Shown here: in pieces, positions 12,600 through 27,000 of the stretch | How positions within the stretch are numbered: position 1 is the stretch's first letter | How the letters are laid out: every line of letters begins with the position of its first letter | DNA from: Pempheris klunzingeri | Taxonomy: Eukaryota > Chordata > Actinopteri > Acropomatiformes > Pempheridae | Assembly: GCF_042242105.1 (NCBI RefSeq) | Contig: NC_092012.1 | Location: 20,493,043-20,557,042 of the forward strand | Length of the DNA: 64,000 nucleotides | Direction of reading: 5' to 3' | The notes under the pieces: model-generated | Told to the model about the DNA's origin: nothing | The model's database searches: none | The model's input: the letters and a program-made list of their open reading frames with translations, nothing else | Program-made: the position numbers and the translations under genes

Positions 12600-13352
12600 T
12601 TTCAGATTAGTTTCACTGAAAGTTGGATCCTACTAAATTGGAGGCATAACTCATGCTGCTCTGAGGTTTTATATTTGAGTCTACTGAGCAAGATAAAAAT
12701 AAACCAATTCCTGTCCTGCAAAAACACACACAGTGCATTTTAAAATGTTCCTAATCACAGTGCTTCTAAAACAGCATTTGTGACACACTGGCACACATGC
12801 TGCTCGTCTGTTTGCAGGGTAGAACTGTGGGAGACAAGAACCCATCATGTGTCCTTGGAAGCCGAAGCTGGGTGATGTCAGACAAGTGTGTTGCTGAGCT
12901 AATTCAACTGCTGCTTTCCAGTTTCCACTGTGATTCTGAGAGAGTCATTTTATGCTCACACTGAAATGGGAGAATCTCTCATAAGGAACCCGATCCCTCA
13001 GCAGGGTTAAGAGAGCAGTAAGGATATGCATGTACATTGACAAGAATCATTGTCCAGCACAAGTTACAGTTTGTGCATTTGTAGGTCGGAAGAAAACCCG
13101 GTGAGAATCTCACATGCTCATAACCAAACCACTGCTTTTGTCCAGACGTCCCATTTTGGTGTTTTCAGCTTACAGCTGAGAGCTTGTGATCATACTTTAA
13201 GCGCTCCAAAGGTGCATAGATCCCATTATCTGCTTCTCATCCCCCAAAATTTAACAAACTGCCAGATGTTATCCAAGGGTTGTGTGAGTTATTGATCTCC
13301 ATGGGAACAGCATTAATCATCTACACTGACTAACGCGTAATTGTTTTCCTCT

Positions 13353-13763
13353 TCATTTCTTCTTTTTCCTTTTCCCCTTGTTGTCCCTTGTGTGATTCTG
13401 TGTATCCCCTTGATAGGTGACTTCCTGCTCTTGACCCATCAACCACTCCCTCTGCAGCTGCTGCAGCAGGTCAGGAGTCAACAGCCCCTCTTTCACCAGA
13501 CGACTAGCCAGAGGGCTGTCCATCATCTCTCCCGGGCCCATTTGTGCCCTTTGGCCTTTGCTGCTGGCCAAATAATTCCTGCTGGCAGTTCCAGTATGAC
13601 CACGTCTACTGCCCTGGGCCTGCAGGGGGTCAGTGACGGTTGGGTCAGTGGCTCTGATGAGACGGGTGATATTTCGGACGCCCTGTTGGATGATATCATC
13701 AAGTTCCTGCTGGATTTCTCGAACAAAAGCCGTGTCTGGAAACATGTCCATGAAACGGTAGCT

Positions 13764-13796
<33 letters not shown>

Positions 13797-16700
13797 TTAA
13801 CAGGCAGGTTTAAGACACAACCAATATATGATTACACCAAACCACTGGAAATATAAAGTTACCTTAACCAGAGGTAAAGGTCTAACACATCATGAACCGC
13901 CTCCAGGTGAACCAGGTCTTTTATGTTTTTGGGTGGAGCCAGAGGCCAGCTGACATGGCGGCAGACCCAGTCAAACGTCAGGGGCTCGTCTCGACTGAAC
14001 TGACGAGCAAACTGAGAGGGAAACAAGATTCAAATCACAACTGTAAGTACAGCACGGCATGCAGAGATTGACAGACGAACAAATGGAAAGAAATGTGTTG
14101 AAGCGTTGTCTTGAGCAGCATCATTGTATTAGATGAGTCTATATGAGTGTGAGTACATATAGTCCTCTCATGACAAAGACATGATACATGTCATGTGACA
14201 TGTTACTCAAAACTACGACCACTTAGAACCATTAAATAAAGAAGTTTCCTTTGCACACATCTTTGCTTCAACTTTTGTATTGTACTCTGGCAAAATAATT
14301 TCCTTCGGGATCAATAAAGTTGATCTTAACTTATCTTATCAAACAACAACAGTAACAGGAGTTACATCTTGGCCCAGAAGCTCAAAGGTTACTTGTTGAG
14401 GACAATCATTTAATTCTGGAGCTAATCTTGTTTTATTACAATGATAAAGTCATTAAGCCAGAGGCCAAAAGTACAGTGCCTAGAAAAAGTATCCACCCCT
14501 CCTTGCAGAAAAAGTGAGGAGGAAAAGTTCAAAAGAGAGAGATTACACACCAGCTGTTCTGTTTGGTCTTTCACTGATCCACCTCTGTCTGACCCCAACA
14601 CCTCCAACCATCTTTACCTTCCCCTCAGTGCTGCCACTGCTCATCAACCTTCATCCCAGCTTTACTCATTGCTCACCTTCAGGAAAGAGGTGCACACAAA
14701 AGGCTGCTTCTTGTTGATGGGAGCAGTACAGAAGACGTAGCGCGACCTCAGGTTGAGCGGAATGTGCTGAATCATGTCAGCCAGAAACTTGAAGTCGTCG
14801 ATGTTGCAGACAAAATACACGCCTTCCACCTGAGAGAGGCTGACAAATATGTCCTGCGAGACAGAGGCGGAGAGAGAGAGAGAGAGAGAGAGGAGTGACC
14901 AAGGTTGTCAGAGGGGACAGATGAGGCTGCAGTGTGAAAGTGTTAAAGCAAACTACAAGACATCAGCAGTGCTCCCGCTGGCTTCAGTAGGGGACTGTGC
15001 GGCATACATCTCTTCATGAACAGCCCTGTTTCAAAAAGGGACGTGTGTGTCACTTAAACAAATCATCGTGTCAAACTGCAAAGATGGCAGTTGCTGCCGT
15101 TTTTCTTGCCCTGTAGTCTTAGATCAAGCAGAGCAAGTTTGAGATGAGTTTAAAAAGTGTTGCACAGTATGAGAATGTGGACGACACATACCAGGCTGTA
15201 CCGGGGACACAAACTCATTTGACAAAAAAAATCTTGAATCTACACACGTCATGGCTTTCATGGCAGGATAGTTCTGTTCAGTTGTTATCATATCACATGA
15301 CCAAAGCTTTATACTTGGCTAACATGATAACAGTTACGCTGTGGGTGATGAAGGCTGAAGGTTTTGACAACGAAGAATAATGTGTGTAAGAAAAAAAGAC
15401 AGTGTCTCTGGTTCTAGTGTCAATTTTGATCCTTTTTTTTTTTTAAAACAGAAAACCTCTGGAAAACCTTCAGAATCCTCAAGCTCAAAATATACGGATA
15501 ATATAAACAGTGTACAGCAGCCTTCACTGCGTTTCACACACCGCTGCTTTCATACATAGAAGTGGGAGAATTGATGAATAGATGGCGATGATACTCACAA
15601 CAAGGTTTGACAGTGTAGCATCAGGGAGATGATAAGCAAACATCTCTATCTGCTCTGCTGTAGGATGGAGACCTGCAGACTGAGGCAGACGAGGAGGTAA
15701 ACATCTGGAACATCATGTGTTCGCCATAATGTGCTGACAGGTCACACAGTGAAGCTGGGTTTTTCACACTCAGCCCGTGTGTGTGTGTGTGTGTGTGTAA
15801 ATGATCACCTCTATGGGGTCTATGGAGTGGCTCAGAATTTCTTTCAGAACAGGCAGATCATCTCTGTGCATGGTGGTAACTTCTCCCTCTTTAAACTTGG
15901 AGGAGAACCTTGGACAGACGACAGAGACCTTTAAAACGGCTTGTTAACACCTTTACTCCCCCTGAATGAAGGTAACATAAGTAACATGTGACTGACCTCC
16001 CTGCACGTCCAGCAATCTGCAGAGCCTGAGATGTGCTGATGGTCTCCATCTGTTTCTCCCCTTTCTCATTAACATTAGGCTTCACCAGGCTGTTAAAGAT
16101 GATGCGTTTGATGCTCCTGGAGAGAGAGAGAGAGAGGGGAAAATGACAGACAAAAGGGTAAATGTGACCATTACACCTCTACTCAGGATTAGGTTTTTGT
16201 TACAGCCTCTGAGTGTAGGATTACAGAATTTGTGACTTTGGTGGCTCCTAGTGGTGCATGGTGAACTTGCAGGCAAACAAGACTCCTATCATCCTATTAT
16301 GTCTTTTCAGATTATTTTTGTTGAGAAAAAAGGAAGAAGACACCGACAGTGATGCAGTGTGTATGATGTACGTACAGGTTGAGGCCCATTCCAATAGCAT
16401 CTGTAGCAACCAGGATCTTGCAGGGGTCATCAGGGTCATTAAACTTCTTGGCCTGTGACAGTTTGGTGCCTGTAAATCACAGAACAACCGAGCTTGGTCT
16501 GTTACAGTCTGCAGCTTATTTACATACCTTTTTGCAACACAAAAACTCAAAAATTTGACTCTTCTTAGATTTCTTTGATGTTTTTGAACAAAAGCTGGGG
16601 TTGAGCTAAAGTCAGTGAACATTTTAACAAATAGAGCATCTTGTCCATCTATGCATCCTTCTGAAAAGCAATTAGAGGTGAACTCACCCGGAGGTAAGCT

Positions 16701-17591
16701 TCCATAAATCACAGCACATTCTAGTCCTCTGGCCTCGATCTGTCTGCTTATGGAGTAGATGTCATTTTTGCTGAAGCAAACAATACAGTCTCCTGCTCTC
16801 AAGTTGTCCAACGACTCCACGGCCTGATCCAGGATTGTGAACGGAGTTAAACGCTTGTATGTGTGGACCTTAAGAGAGAGAAAGGAATGGAGGGCCAGAG
16901 AGAGGACAGAGGTCACCAGAACATAATGGCTACAAAGCGTTAATAAGTATCAGAGACACTCCTCTCTCCCTGCTGCACCACACATTACAGCCTCACCTCC
17001 ACCTCCTCTCCTGTGGTGTACATCAGCTCTCTGATGAAGTCTATGGCTGCAGACTCCCCGCACACATGGATCTCCTCCGCACAGAGTCCTGCTCAAACAC
17101 AAAGAAACATCATCATTCAAAACACTCACAGGCAAAATTAGAGTATATCAGGGTTGGTGGAGGCGACCGTGTACGTTTTTGCCTGAGAATATAGAGTTTG
17201 TGTGTGGAACAATGTGAAAATTGCTTGATTATCATGAATGTTACTAGCAACTGCAAATATTGAGCACGTTTTTGAGTGTGTGTTACAAACCCAGCAGAGC
17301 TCTGGTCCAGGCCCAGCCTCTAGAAGGATCTCTGATCATTTGAATTTCATCAATTACAGCCACTTCATCTAAAGTCAGACAGACAAAAAAAAAAAAAAAA
17401 AAAAGTCATCTTCTGGTTTATCAACTCAAATATAATTTTCATCAGTGCCTGAATCTGTGTTGTGTTAACTTACAAGGCGTGGTGACACTGCACATCTCAA
17501 TGGTACAAGCCACATGGCCGGCTGCTCGACCCTCTGGGTCCATGAAGGTCCTCTCCTCTCCGGTAACCAAGTCACATGTCACACCCTGCAA

Positions 17592-17628
<37 letters not shown>

Positions 17629-19947
17629 AACAGTCAACAGGGCGCCATGGGGAGGAAGAGATAAAAGATAGCATCTGAAAAGTACACAAAGATGTTGACA
17701 CAAAAAAAAAGAGACTAACTAAAATACTAAGAAAGAGACCTCCACTGATCCAGCACTGCACTACTTTAACAGTGTTGGACTCGTAGAGGAAAAGGATCAA
17801 AAGGATCAGATATTGTCTTCTTGTATTACGCAACTCGACCACCAACAGTTCAGTTAGAGATTCGGGTGCGACACTAGAGGCAGTTTATCAGATTGCACAC
17901 AGCTCCCTCTGATCACACACTGATGTACACACTTTAAACAGACGACAGGAGAAGACAGATACGCACAGCATTGTTGCTCTTCTCAAAGATCTCGTGGGCC
18001 AGTAGTTTCAAGGGGCCACAGTAGACTCCGGACTTAGCAGCCAGGTAGCGCTGGATGGCGTGGTAGGTCTTACCGCTGTTAGTGGGACCGGCATGGAAAA
18101 ACACCTTCCTCTGGATGGCTCGAGCCTCTGGGTACCTGATGAACACGAGCACAAGTTATGATACAGACAAACCTCCAGCCACTGTGGTGGAAGTAAAGGT
18201 GCACCAGACTGTTCACTCCAATATTAGACATACTGTATAAACAGCACATGTAGTTGGGGGGTACTCTACAATACATACCAGTTGGCAGGGACTCTGAGGT
18301 CTGAGATCTTTCTCAGGTCGTCCATGCAGTCCAGCATTGGAAAGATTTGCTTGGCATGTCGCATAAAGTAAGGGAAGATGTCGTCTATATGACCTGGAGT
18401 GCAACGGAAATCAAAGTTAATGAAAAGCTTAATTTCACTCATTATTATTACCTACTGACAGCTTGTCTTATCTAAAAGCAGACAAACCTGCTCCGCAGCA
18501 GATGTCACTGAAGATGATGTGCAGATCAGCGGGGAGTGATGTCGCTTCCAGGATATACTTCCTGAAGCTAATGAAGGCCTGGTGGAACAGACGAGCTGTG
18601 TACACACACACACAAAAAACACTCATAAGCCTCACCATACAAAGCATGCTGGGTAGATTTCTGTCAGTCTTGCTGCTGAGTGACTGCAGCATCATTCTGA
18701 CATCAGCAACTTCACAGGCTCCAGTTTTCGGGGCCAGCTGCTCTCCACCAGCAGCAGGACGTCAGCGCATGTGAGACTCTTCACTTTCTGTTAACAGTAA
18801 AGTCTGGAATCTTATTAGATTTCATTTGTATCATGAAGGTCTGTTAACAGAGTAAACGTTGGACTGAATCATCAGGCATGAAGCATGAAGATCCTTAGAA
18901 CGCTAGTACACACTGATGTCAACCCAGACAGTGTAATTAGACCGGACGGGTATGGTGACACAACTTAAGCTTTATATAAAGACTATATACATTTGAATTC
19001 CTCTATATTGGAATGTGAATGAGCTGTTTCCATTACATTTGGTCCACTGTCTGCAAAGCGCTTTATGATTCGTCTCTAATTCAACCACTCACACACATAC
19101 ACACCCAAATGACAGTAAGCCATCATGCAAGGTACAGTGTCTGCTCAAGGACACTTCTAACGGTGGGCAGCAGGGGCCGGGGGCCAAACCCCAACCCTTG
19201 AGAAAAATAGACAAAGATGCACTACCTCGTGCCAAAGTTAAAAGCCAGCTCAGGCTAAATTAATTTGTATGAGGTTTAAAGAATACATTATCACTATATA
19301 TCTATGTATAAAGATATCAGAGAAAAGGACTTACATGACAACTACTGGACAGATTAGGAAACACAATGTATTGACAAGAGTGACATGATGTGAGGTCATT
19401 TCTCACCATCCAAGCCCTGGTCTGTCGCCAGCTTCTGCATCTCCTTCCTTTTATAAAACCGGTTCAGACATTTCAGCAGCTCACCTGGATCACAGACAGA
19501 CAGCAAACAGTGCACACCGTCAACTGATGTGCTGCACATCTGACAGCACAACACACAAACTGACGGCACCAGCTTAAGTTCATTATCAAACTCATTTGTG
19601 ACGTGCTGAATACTCCCACAACCACACAGGTCATCCACAGTCAGAGAGCAGCAGATGTGGGTTTTCTCACTTTTATCCAGCGCTTGGGTCAGCTCCGCTC
19701 CCACGCTGCCGTCCAGCGAGGAATCGATCTTCAGAGCCACGGGAACGAACAGAGAGGTGTCCGGGGGCTTTGAATTAGAGTGGTTGGAGGAAACATTTCT
19801 GCTGCAAACCACAGAACCAGCCTGGTGTTCATACAACACACCAGACCCTGGAGACACATGACGGCTGCCGGCGGTGATGCGGCCAGTCCGGGTGCTTATG
19901 TGGCGATGAAGCCGAGAAAACAAGTACAAACACCGGTTTACTGACAT
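13353..19947 (-). CDS. supv3l1: ATP-dependent RNA helicase SUV3, mitochondrial
   Basis: Mitochondrial matrix RNA/DNA helicase that works with polynucleotide phosphorylase to degrade mitochondrial RNA. Sixteen exons give 779 residues (human 786): 19671-19947, 19407-19484, 18488-18595, 18279-18393, 17967-18135, 17474-17585, 17291-17368, 16997-17088, 16688-16868, 16376-16469, 15997-16116, 15809-15908, 15599-15679, 14677-14853, 13863-14011 and 13353-13761. The first 30 residues are Arg-rich with few acids, as expected of a mitochondrial presequence. Walker A is GPTNSGKT at about 209-216, motif II is DEIQ at about 293, then come [11 protein letters not shown] and QIAGRAGR (about 468-475). The C-terminus is basic (GKRKKKK). 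The start was set by alignment with the human MSFSR start. An in-frame ATG 57 bases upstream (at 20004) would give a poorer, less conserved leader. The exon ending at 15809 has a weak donor (GTGATC), but frame and homology support it. Confidence 0.95.
14270..14345 (+). repeat. Teleost dispersed-repeat tail in a supv3l1 intron
   Basis: Carries the 'ttccttcgggatcaataaag' type end, followed by short CTTA-type repeats, seen at many fish retroposon 3' ends. Recognised from memory of that motif, so the family is not named. Confidence 0.5.
15777..15798. repeat. (GT)n near a supv3l1 splice donor
   Basis: Lies about 10 bases inside the intron after the exon ending at 15809. In the sense strand it is (AC)n. 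Confidence 0.9.
17591..17628. repeat. (CA)n just upstream of a supv3l1 splice acceptor
   Basis: In the sense strand a (TG)n run ends only a few bases before the acceptor ATTTGCAG of the exon starting at 17585, so it replaces most of the usual pyrimidine tract. Confidence 0.9.
19040..19200. repeat. Teleost dispersed repeat in supv3l1 intron 2
   Basis: The 'agcgctttatgattc ... ccatgcaaggt ... ctcaaggacacttc' series resembles a very common fish repeat. Boundaries are approximate and the family name is uncertain. Confidence 0.5.
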
Positions 19948-21052
19948 CGCTGCGGGGGGTGGGGTCCCGGGTGTTAGCTGCTCCTGTGGGCTACAGATAA
20001 ACACTGCGCTACTGTGGCTTCATGCTGCTCACAGGGTCTAAATATGTATGACAACACCACCAACTTCCACAGAGGACGGTCAACTCTCTTCCTTCTGACA
20101 CAACGTGGGACAGGACCAGTCGGTCTTCAGCTGCCCACAAAGGTGCCTGTATGGATATTGCGCAAAACATGGCCTGTAGTCATAACCAAAACGATAGCTG
20201 CCCACTTAAATGAGCTAAAATCCATAAATGGAATTGATTATGACCGAAATTTAATTTTACTCCTGACATTGTGTAGCAAAAATAGCACAATATAAACAGG
20301 CAAATAAACGGACTCCTCTATATCTTAAACTATCTAAATCGCTAGCCACAAAAAAAAAAAACATTCAAAATGTTGGTGTTTCTCTGTGCAGTAGGCATTG
20401 ACTGACTTTGCATTTCTCTCCTTTTTCCAGAAATTGCAGAATATGCAATTTTGTTAGGTCATTTAAATGAGGTCTGTTAATAAAAGGCCATGATGAAAAA
20501 GCTTTTCATTCTCAAACACAGAAATGTTTGACTAACCACCAAAAAAATTTTCATATTGTATTTAATTTCATTTTTATCTCACAGAAAATATGATGGTCTA
20601 AATGCTGTTCTAAAATAATTTCTCCACTATTACAGGAATATAAATCTGGTGGGGAAATGGTAAATGCTTTAGGAGAGCAGGCCAAAGCATCAGTGGTCTC
20701 CAAACAGTGAAGATGGTTTTAGATCAAGGTGCCACCGCCTGCAGGCAGAAGATGAGCCATCAAAGTTTGAGATGTGATAATACTGTACTGTGCAATGGTG
20801 CCTTCTACTTCATTTGAAGACCTACCTAAAATATTCACAACGAGGGAATCAAGCACGTGAAGCCTCTCTGTCCTTCTTCATTAACCACTGCTGGGCAGCA
20901 CCTGGAGCCTGTGGATGTTCTCCACACAGAAGCCAAGTTGAATAATCAATGCATTATTTGTGCAAAACATGAGATGTCCCTGATGAACTGAAAAAAAATC
21001 ATGATTATCTTTTAAATAAGGACTGCTCAAAAGATATTCAGTATAAATCTGC
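19948..21052. other. supv3l1 5' flank and gap to the vps26a 3' end
   Basis: No exon-like frame is supported. Sequence just right of the supv3l1 start is moderately GC-rich, fitting a promoter or 5' UTR; beyond about 20.2 kb it becomes AT-rich and featureless. Confidence 0.5.
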
Positions 21053-21058
21053 TTTATT
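21053..21058 (-). promoter_or_regulatory. Candidate distal poly(A) signal of vps26a
   Basis: AATAAA on the minus strand within GAATAAAGC context. If used, vps26a has a 3' UTR of about 3 kb. No other gene explains 21.05-24.04 kb. Confidence 0.4.
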
Positions 21059-21724
21059 CATGATTCATTTTAGCTATATATTTGGGTTTGGTGTATATAC
21101 ACATTATCATACACACTCACACACTCACACATCAGTGGCATGAATAGACACCGTGAGAAGGTTAACATGCAGTAGATAAGACAGGAGCAGAGTTTTGGCA
21201 TTTAACTGTTTCGTCATAACCTTTGAAGGTATGTAAAGTACACCAATCAAACCCTACCTGTACAGTGTTCAGAAAGATAGAAAATATTTCCAACAGGCAG
21301 AAAGAAAGCAACCGTTACTTGCAAATAAATGACACTGTTCCCAAACAAAAGAAAACCAGACTGCAATGTCAGCACTAGCGTGAAGGAACAAATACATCTG
21401 AACCTTGGATGCGAGGGTTCAGAAGTTTATGAAATGAAACATGTAACACGACAGCATGGCTTGCATGTCAAAGAGACAAAAAGAAACATGATATTGTACT
21501 TTATAAGTCAAATAAAACATTTAGTGATATATAAATGACAGTTTTTTTTTTTACTCATTACACACACAGGCGATTTCTGAGGTGTTGTCCTTGAGTGATG
21601 TTTAGTTTCAGCTTCCATGCCCCTTTTAAACAAAGTTAAGCATTGGAGGGGAAAGTGCAAAACTGGCCACAGATCAGAGCTCAAGGGCAAAGTCAATGTA
21701 CACGCAAGACCGGTAACATCTCTG

Positions 21725-21887
<163 letters not shown>

Positions 21888-23963
21888 TTTAAAACTGCCG
21901 GTCTGAGCATCACAGTGGAACATTGTTGGATTTTTACAGTGTATTCATACTGCATCCCTTCCAGTGCTTACAGCAGCAGACATGAGCCTGTTATTAACAT
22001 TAGTATATAGGCTCAGAAAGCGCAGCACCCCATGACAAACAAAGTGAAACTGACAAGAACAGTGAATCTACAGTCTGCTGATCATGGCTAGTGTCATTTC
22101 ATTTTTCTATTGAATCATTTAAAACGTGTGTAGAAACCGTTACTCGTGTGGCAGCGACAGGACATTCATTGTTCAGGTAGAAGTAGCAGAACATCTTTAC
22201 TCAACTTTCAACCGTTTTTTAAGCTTTGAATTTAAGAGAATGAAGAAAATCTTTTCCTTACATCAACTTTAGGGAGAGCACCTGACACAGGAACTTAAAG
22301 GTTCAGTTCACCTGAATTATAAATTAACATATTTTCTATTTAGCAATATAGATTTAATATATCTAAGTTTTGACATATGTTACTCTGAAATTTTCTTGCT
22401 CCACCCCAGTAAAATGGAGGTCAATGGAGCACTGACGTTTAATTCCCTGATAATCTAGATAATCCACATATCTGCCTTGGTAATATTTTTTTTTCTTTTT
22501 CTGTAATTTGGGTGAACCAGTGACAACTTTGGAAGACAAACACCAAATCAGATCAGTCGTAAATAACCAGCACTTTAAAGATGAAACAAAATGCCTTGTG
22601 CCACAGAAGCATCGACTTCAGAAGCACAGAGTGAATCTTCAGATAAATTTGGAGGCAACCCTGTGGTAGTGAAAACTGCATCAAACATTCATGTTAACAA
22701 GAGGCTGAGATGTTGGATTGAGCTCAAGATTCTTAACTATTAGCAACAAATGTGTGTATGATACTTTCAGAGCTGCAGCAACTTGCCAATTCAACAATCA
22801 ACAGAAAACAAATTACCAACCATTTTAACGACGGATTCATTGTTTTAGCTGCTTTTCTCTGCATTTTGTCATTCTAAGTTGACATTTTTGGGGTTTTAGA
22901 AAAAACAAGAAATATGCAGATATCACTTAAGTCTCTGGGACATTGTGATGGACAAATGTAACTTTTTTCTGGCGTTAATAGAATAAACTATTAATCAATT
23001 GGCAGTCTGCAGATTAATCAGTAATGGGAAAAAAAAAACATTACTTGCAGCTCTAAACGGTTTTTAAAAAATATGAAATAAAGACTGAAATGATGATGTC
23101 CATCTGAATCAGAGGGTTTTTTTTGTGTAAAATGAGACGTGGACTGAAACTGGAAACGTGTAATGAGTGCAGTACGTTTTCATTTTTTAGAACATTAGAA
23201 GAAGGAATTTAGGGCTTAATTCGTGTTAAGATGGACATGTGTTGCTGTAAACTATGCAGGCATTTGCTTGGAAAGAGCAGCCTGTGGACTGTTGCATCAC
23301 ACTTAACAACAACTGGGAGCTGGATGGATGAACGAGAGCACAGCAGCATCATCGTAGCTCGAACTCGGGGCATTGTGAATGAACAGTGTACGTGTGAACT
23401 CATAGCTTAGCCTCGTGTCCTTCGTCCAGGTTGATCCCTGCGTCACGACTACCTTCCAACTCTGGCTGGACTCTAGGGAGCGTCATTTTGTAGGGGTGCG
23501 GGAGGGAGGGTACCAGAGAAAGTCCAGGATAACTGCCGTCCAAGTATGCGATCAAAAGAAGCTCCTGATGAAGGTTAGAAATGGTGTGGTGGTCGTCTGT
23601 TGCCGTCTCCTCTTTCCTGTCTTTGCTCCTGTTTTATGATTCATTCAGCAACCTTGAGACTGTATGGCTTCACTTGTGTGTACGACTTGGATGTGTTAGT
23701 GTTTGCAGACTGAGACGCCAAGACCAAATAGGCTGCCTCACGGTTCCTTACTTGGTTCGGTTTGATTTGCACTCTTGCTTTGACATTTAGCATTCAGCCT
23801 ATATTTGGATCGTATGCGAGTGTGTTTCAATCCTGGGGGAGAGAGGGATGGTGGTCGGACAGCTCACGTCTGGAGCTGTGACGTGGTGAAGGCGATGTCT
23901 GAAGGTATGCTATGTGTATTCATGTATACAGACGTTTCTCAGTCCAGGGAGACTGTGGGGCAG

Positions 23964-24064
23964 CCCTCACACCTCTGGCTGTTCAGCAGTGAAGAGTTGG
24001 GATGTGTCTGTGTGTGTATTCAGTTCATGGCATTGCCCTCACATCTCTGGCTGCTCTGCAGTGA
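23964..24064 (-). repeat. Direct duplication of the vps26a C-terminal codons
   Basis: The 29 bases at 24036-24064 (coding and stop) recur at 23964-23992 with about three differences, 72 bases apart. The sense strand gives TAEQPEM-stop, then 23 in-frame codons ending TAEQPEV-stop, with no stop between. Confidence 0.85.
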
Positions 24065-27000
24065 CTGGCTGGGTTCGGGGCTCAGGCGACTCGTAGCGCT
24101 GATGGAAGTTTCTTTTCCTCAGCTTCTCTGGAGCTTTTCTCCACAAAACAATTTCCTAAACACGGGGGCAGAGTAAGGGATACATGAAAACCAAGCCTAG
24201 CAATCCAAATCATCATCACAGTGTCGGACAAACAGATGCGACAAAGTCCAGAAACGAGAGAAAAACAAGAACTAAAGGAATGCAGGAATGCTACATATGC
24301 TGTCGCGTTGTCCCACCAACTGTTGGTCATGAAACATGAAACCACCGACAGGATATAAATTGTGCCACCCTCGTGTGCTTGTACAATGTCTATGGTACAA
24401 TACAAAAAGAAGAGGTTCACTTGTAAAAACAGTGCTCCATACTGTTAGTAACAGTGGTCAAAAACTCAACAGGATGCCTTTAGTGATTGTTCACTATTAC
24501 AAAATGTTGGGTTTCCTCCATCTCGTCTGCTCCGAGGGCTCAGCCCTCGTCACCCAGCTGGTTGTCTGGCGGACATTTGCCAGCTCTAGAGGTATTGTTT
24601 GATTGTCTAACTGACTCAAAAACAAAATTCTTACTGTTCAATCAAGCAACAACCGCAGAGCTGACAAAGGTCCCTTTGAGCTGGATGATGAGCAGGGAGC
24701 TCTGGCTATGGGAGGAAAGGGAAACACTTCATTTGTGTGGACTGCAGACGTAATTAGGGATGGGCCATGATTTTCCAATATTCGCTTAATTATGAAAGAT
24801 TGAATAGTTTGCACGACTATCGTCTTGTTTTAAAAAGTATATTTTCCTCTGTCAGTAGCAGTTGAATGATACGGAGCGTTGAGATGGAGCCAGCTCTGTA
24901 AAGATGTGGACACAAACGGTCTCTGACTGTTGTTTAGGCAGCCTGAGTCCCCTTTCATCCAGCCAATCTTTGCGACCGGACATTAGCTAGAAGCAGCCTT
25001 AAGTAGAAAGCTGTGATCCCTGCCCTCCCCCCTCCTCCCGGGACGCTCACCCCTCCCTCTGCGGCGCTTGGTCCAGGTGGACAGAAGATGTTGTGGGCAT
25101 TAATGAATCAACATCTGCTTTATTCCAAACTAATTCAAAAGTGTAATTCTGCCATAAATAATACGTGTTTCAGCAATAAATGCGAAAAGAATTGGCCGAT
25201 AGTTAAAATGCCCGCTGCAGCCGTGTCGTGTGCGTTTGTGCAACACAAACAACCATACAAGATCTGTGTAAACACACACACACACACACACACACACAAC
25301 CTGGACAATACTCATTATTACTGTGTGTCTCAGTGTGCTGGAGCTCACTGATGTAGTACACTACGTTAGTGTGTTACCTGCTGTTTAAAGTATCTTCTGT
25401 CTTCTTCATCTACCAGCACCAGATTAAGGAAATAGCGTACAGAGAACTTCTTGTTGACATCCCTCATGGTGGGTGTCATATCATACCCTGTAAGGAAACA
25501 GAAGATGTGATATGCTGCCTCTCAAACTTAAAGTGAACTTCAAGGTCAAAATTTGCCGAAGAGAAGAAAAGACAACTTACCTGCCAGGAAGAGTCTGATG
25601 GGGATTGATTCTCCTTTAACTGGAGCGCCATCCATGATCTCATACTTTGCAACCGTCTCTGTCTCTGTGGTAGTACTGGGACCTGAGAAGTAGGACAACA
25701 ATTCCATTACAGGAGTAGGACTGAATACAGCAAAGTGGAGCACAGCTGACTGATGTCTCTATCAGAGAGTAAACCAGCTACAGCATTTTACAGCTAGAGG
25801 AAGCTCAAAGAGGACGAACTATCGAGTTAGCACAGCGCAGTCATGCTGCTGGTCCCTTCACACCAACCATCCCCGTGTCTCATATGGGTTCCCTTAGATG
25901 CTTACCTATGCCCGTTATCTCCTTCTTGATGAGCTGTAGCTCCATGTGTTGGATTTTGATCCTGACCAGCAGGAAGTAGATCTTCCCAACAATCACGTCC
26001 TTAAGGTGGTATCTAATAAAGACACACGTCAGGAGAAGCTGTTCAAACTGACTTGTGGACGTCTCTTATTGGGATCTGGGGTTTGCTGAGGAAGCAATAA
26101 AGACTTCAACAGAAAAGTTATTGATCTTACTTGGACTTATTGTATTCAAACTCAATGTGCAGACAGTCTTCTATGCCGACCTCCATCTTGATCGAGTTGT
26201 TGACGTCTGGGTAGGTGGCCAACTGGTGGACAATCAGCTCGTATTCCTTCACTAAGTCTGAGAGACGACGAACTATTGTCACCCTGAGGAAATACCTGCG
26301 AGAAAGAGCCACAGACATTACGACCTTAAAGAGCCAGACTGAGACAATGCAGAGCATGCTGTCATCCAACTATTGAACACTGCATCAGTGTGTGACTACC
26401 GTGTAATAACAAGACTGAGAGCTGAGAGAGCTGAGATGGGAGAGACCTTTCTATCTTCACGTGTCAATGTGTTTTATCATATTTTGACTAGTCAGTATCA
26501 TTTTCAGTGGTCAATCAATTCTGATTAAAACCAGAGGGCTGCAGCTAAGAATTACTTTAATTATCCACTAATAAATAGTGATTAACTGACATAAAATGAT
26601 GGAAAAAGTTTTTTAAAAAGAGTTAAGCTGTTAAAAAACGAAACATGTAAGCACTATTGTTTCCAATAACAGCAACATTTTTATTGATCTCTGCAGGCAA
26701 TTTCTCTCACTGCCCCCCTCCAGTTGATTAAAAGCGTTTGCTGCCATGAGTTTGAACCTGGATACTAGATGTCCATCAAAAACATCGAGTGGGAGTAAGA
26801 CACATGTGCACAGTCATAAATAAACTCCATGAGATGGATACAACAATAAAACCTGCAGTCTGGTTCAACTGTGTGATAAATATACCTTAGCCTGACATTC
26901 GCTCCAGTATAGGACTCATAGGGCTTCTCCACCTGCATGAACTCAAAGTCGTAGCTTCTGTTCTGATTGAGCTCTCCGGGTAGAGCCAACTCTTTCACCA

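Noticed and set aside
19396-20004. 202-codon minus frame taken as one uninterrupted gene
   Set aside because: It is supv3l1 exon 1 read through intron 1 into exon 2; the splice from 19671 to 19484 restores homology.
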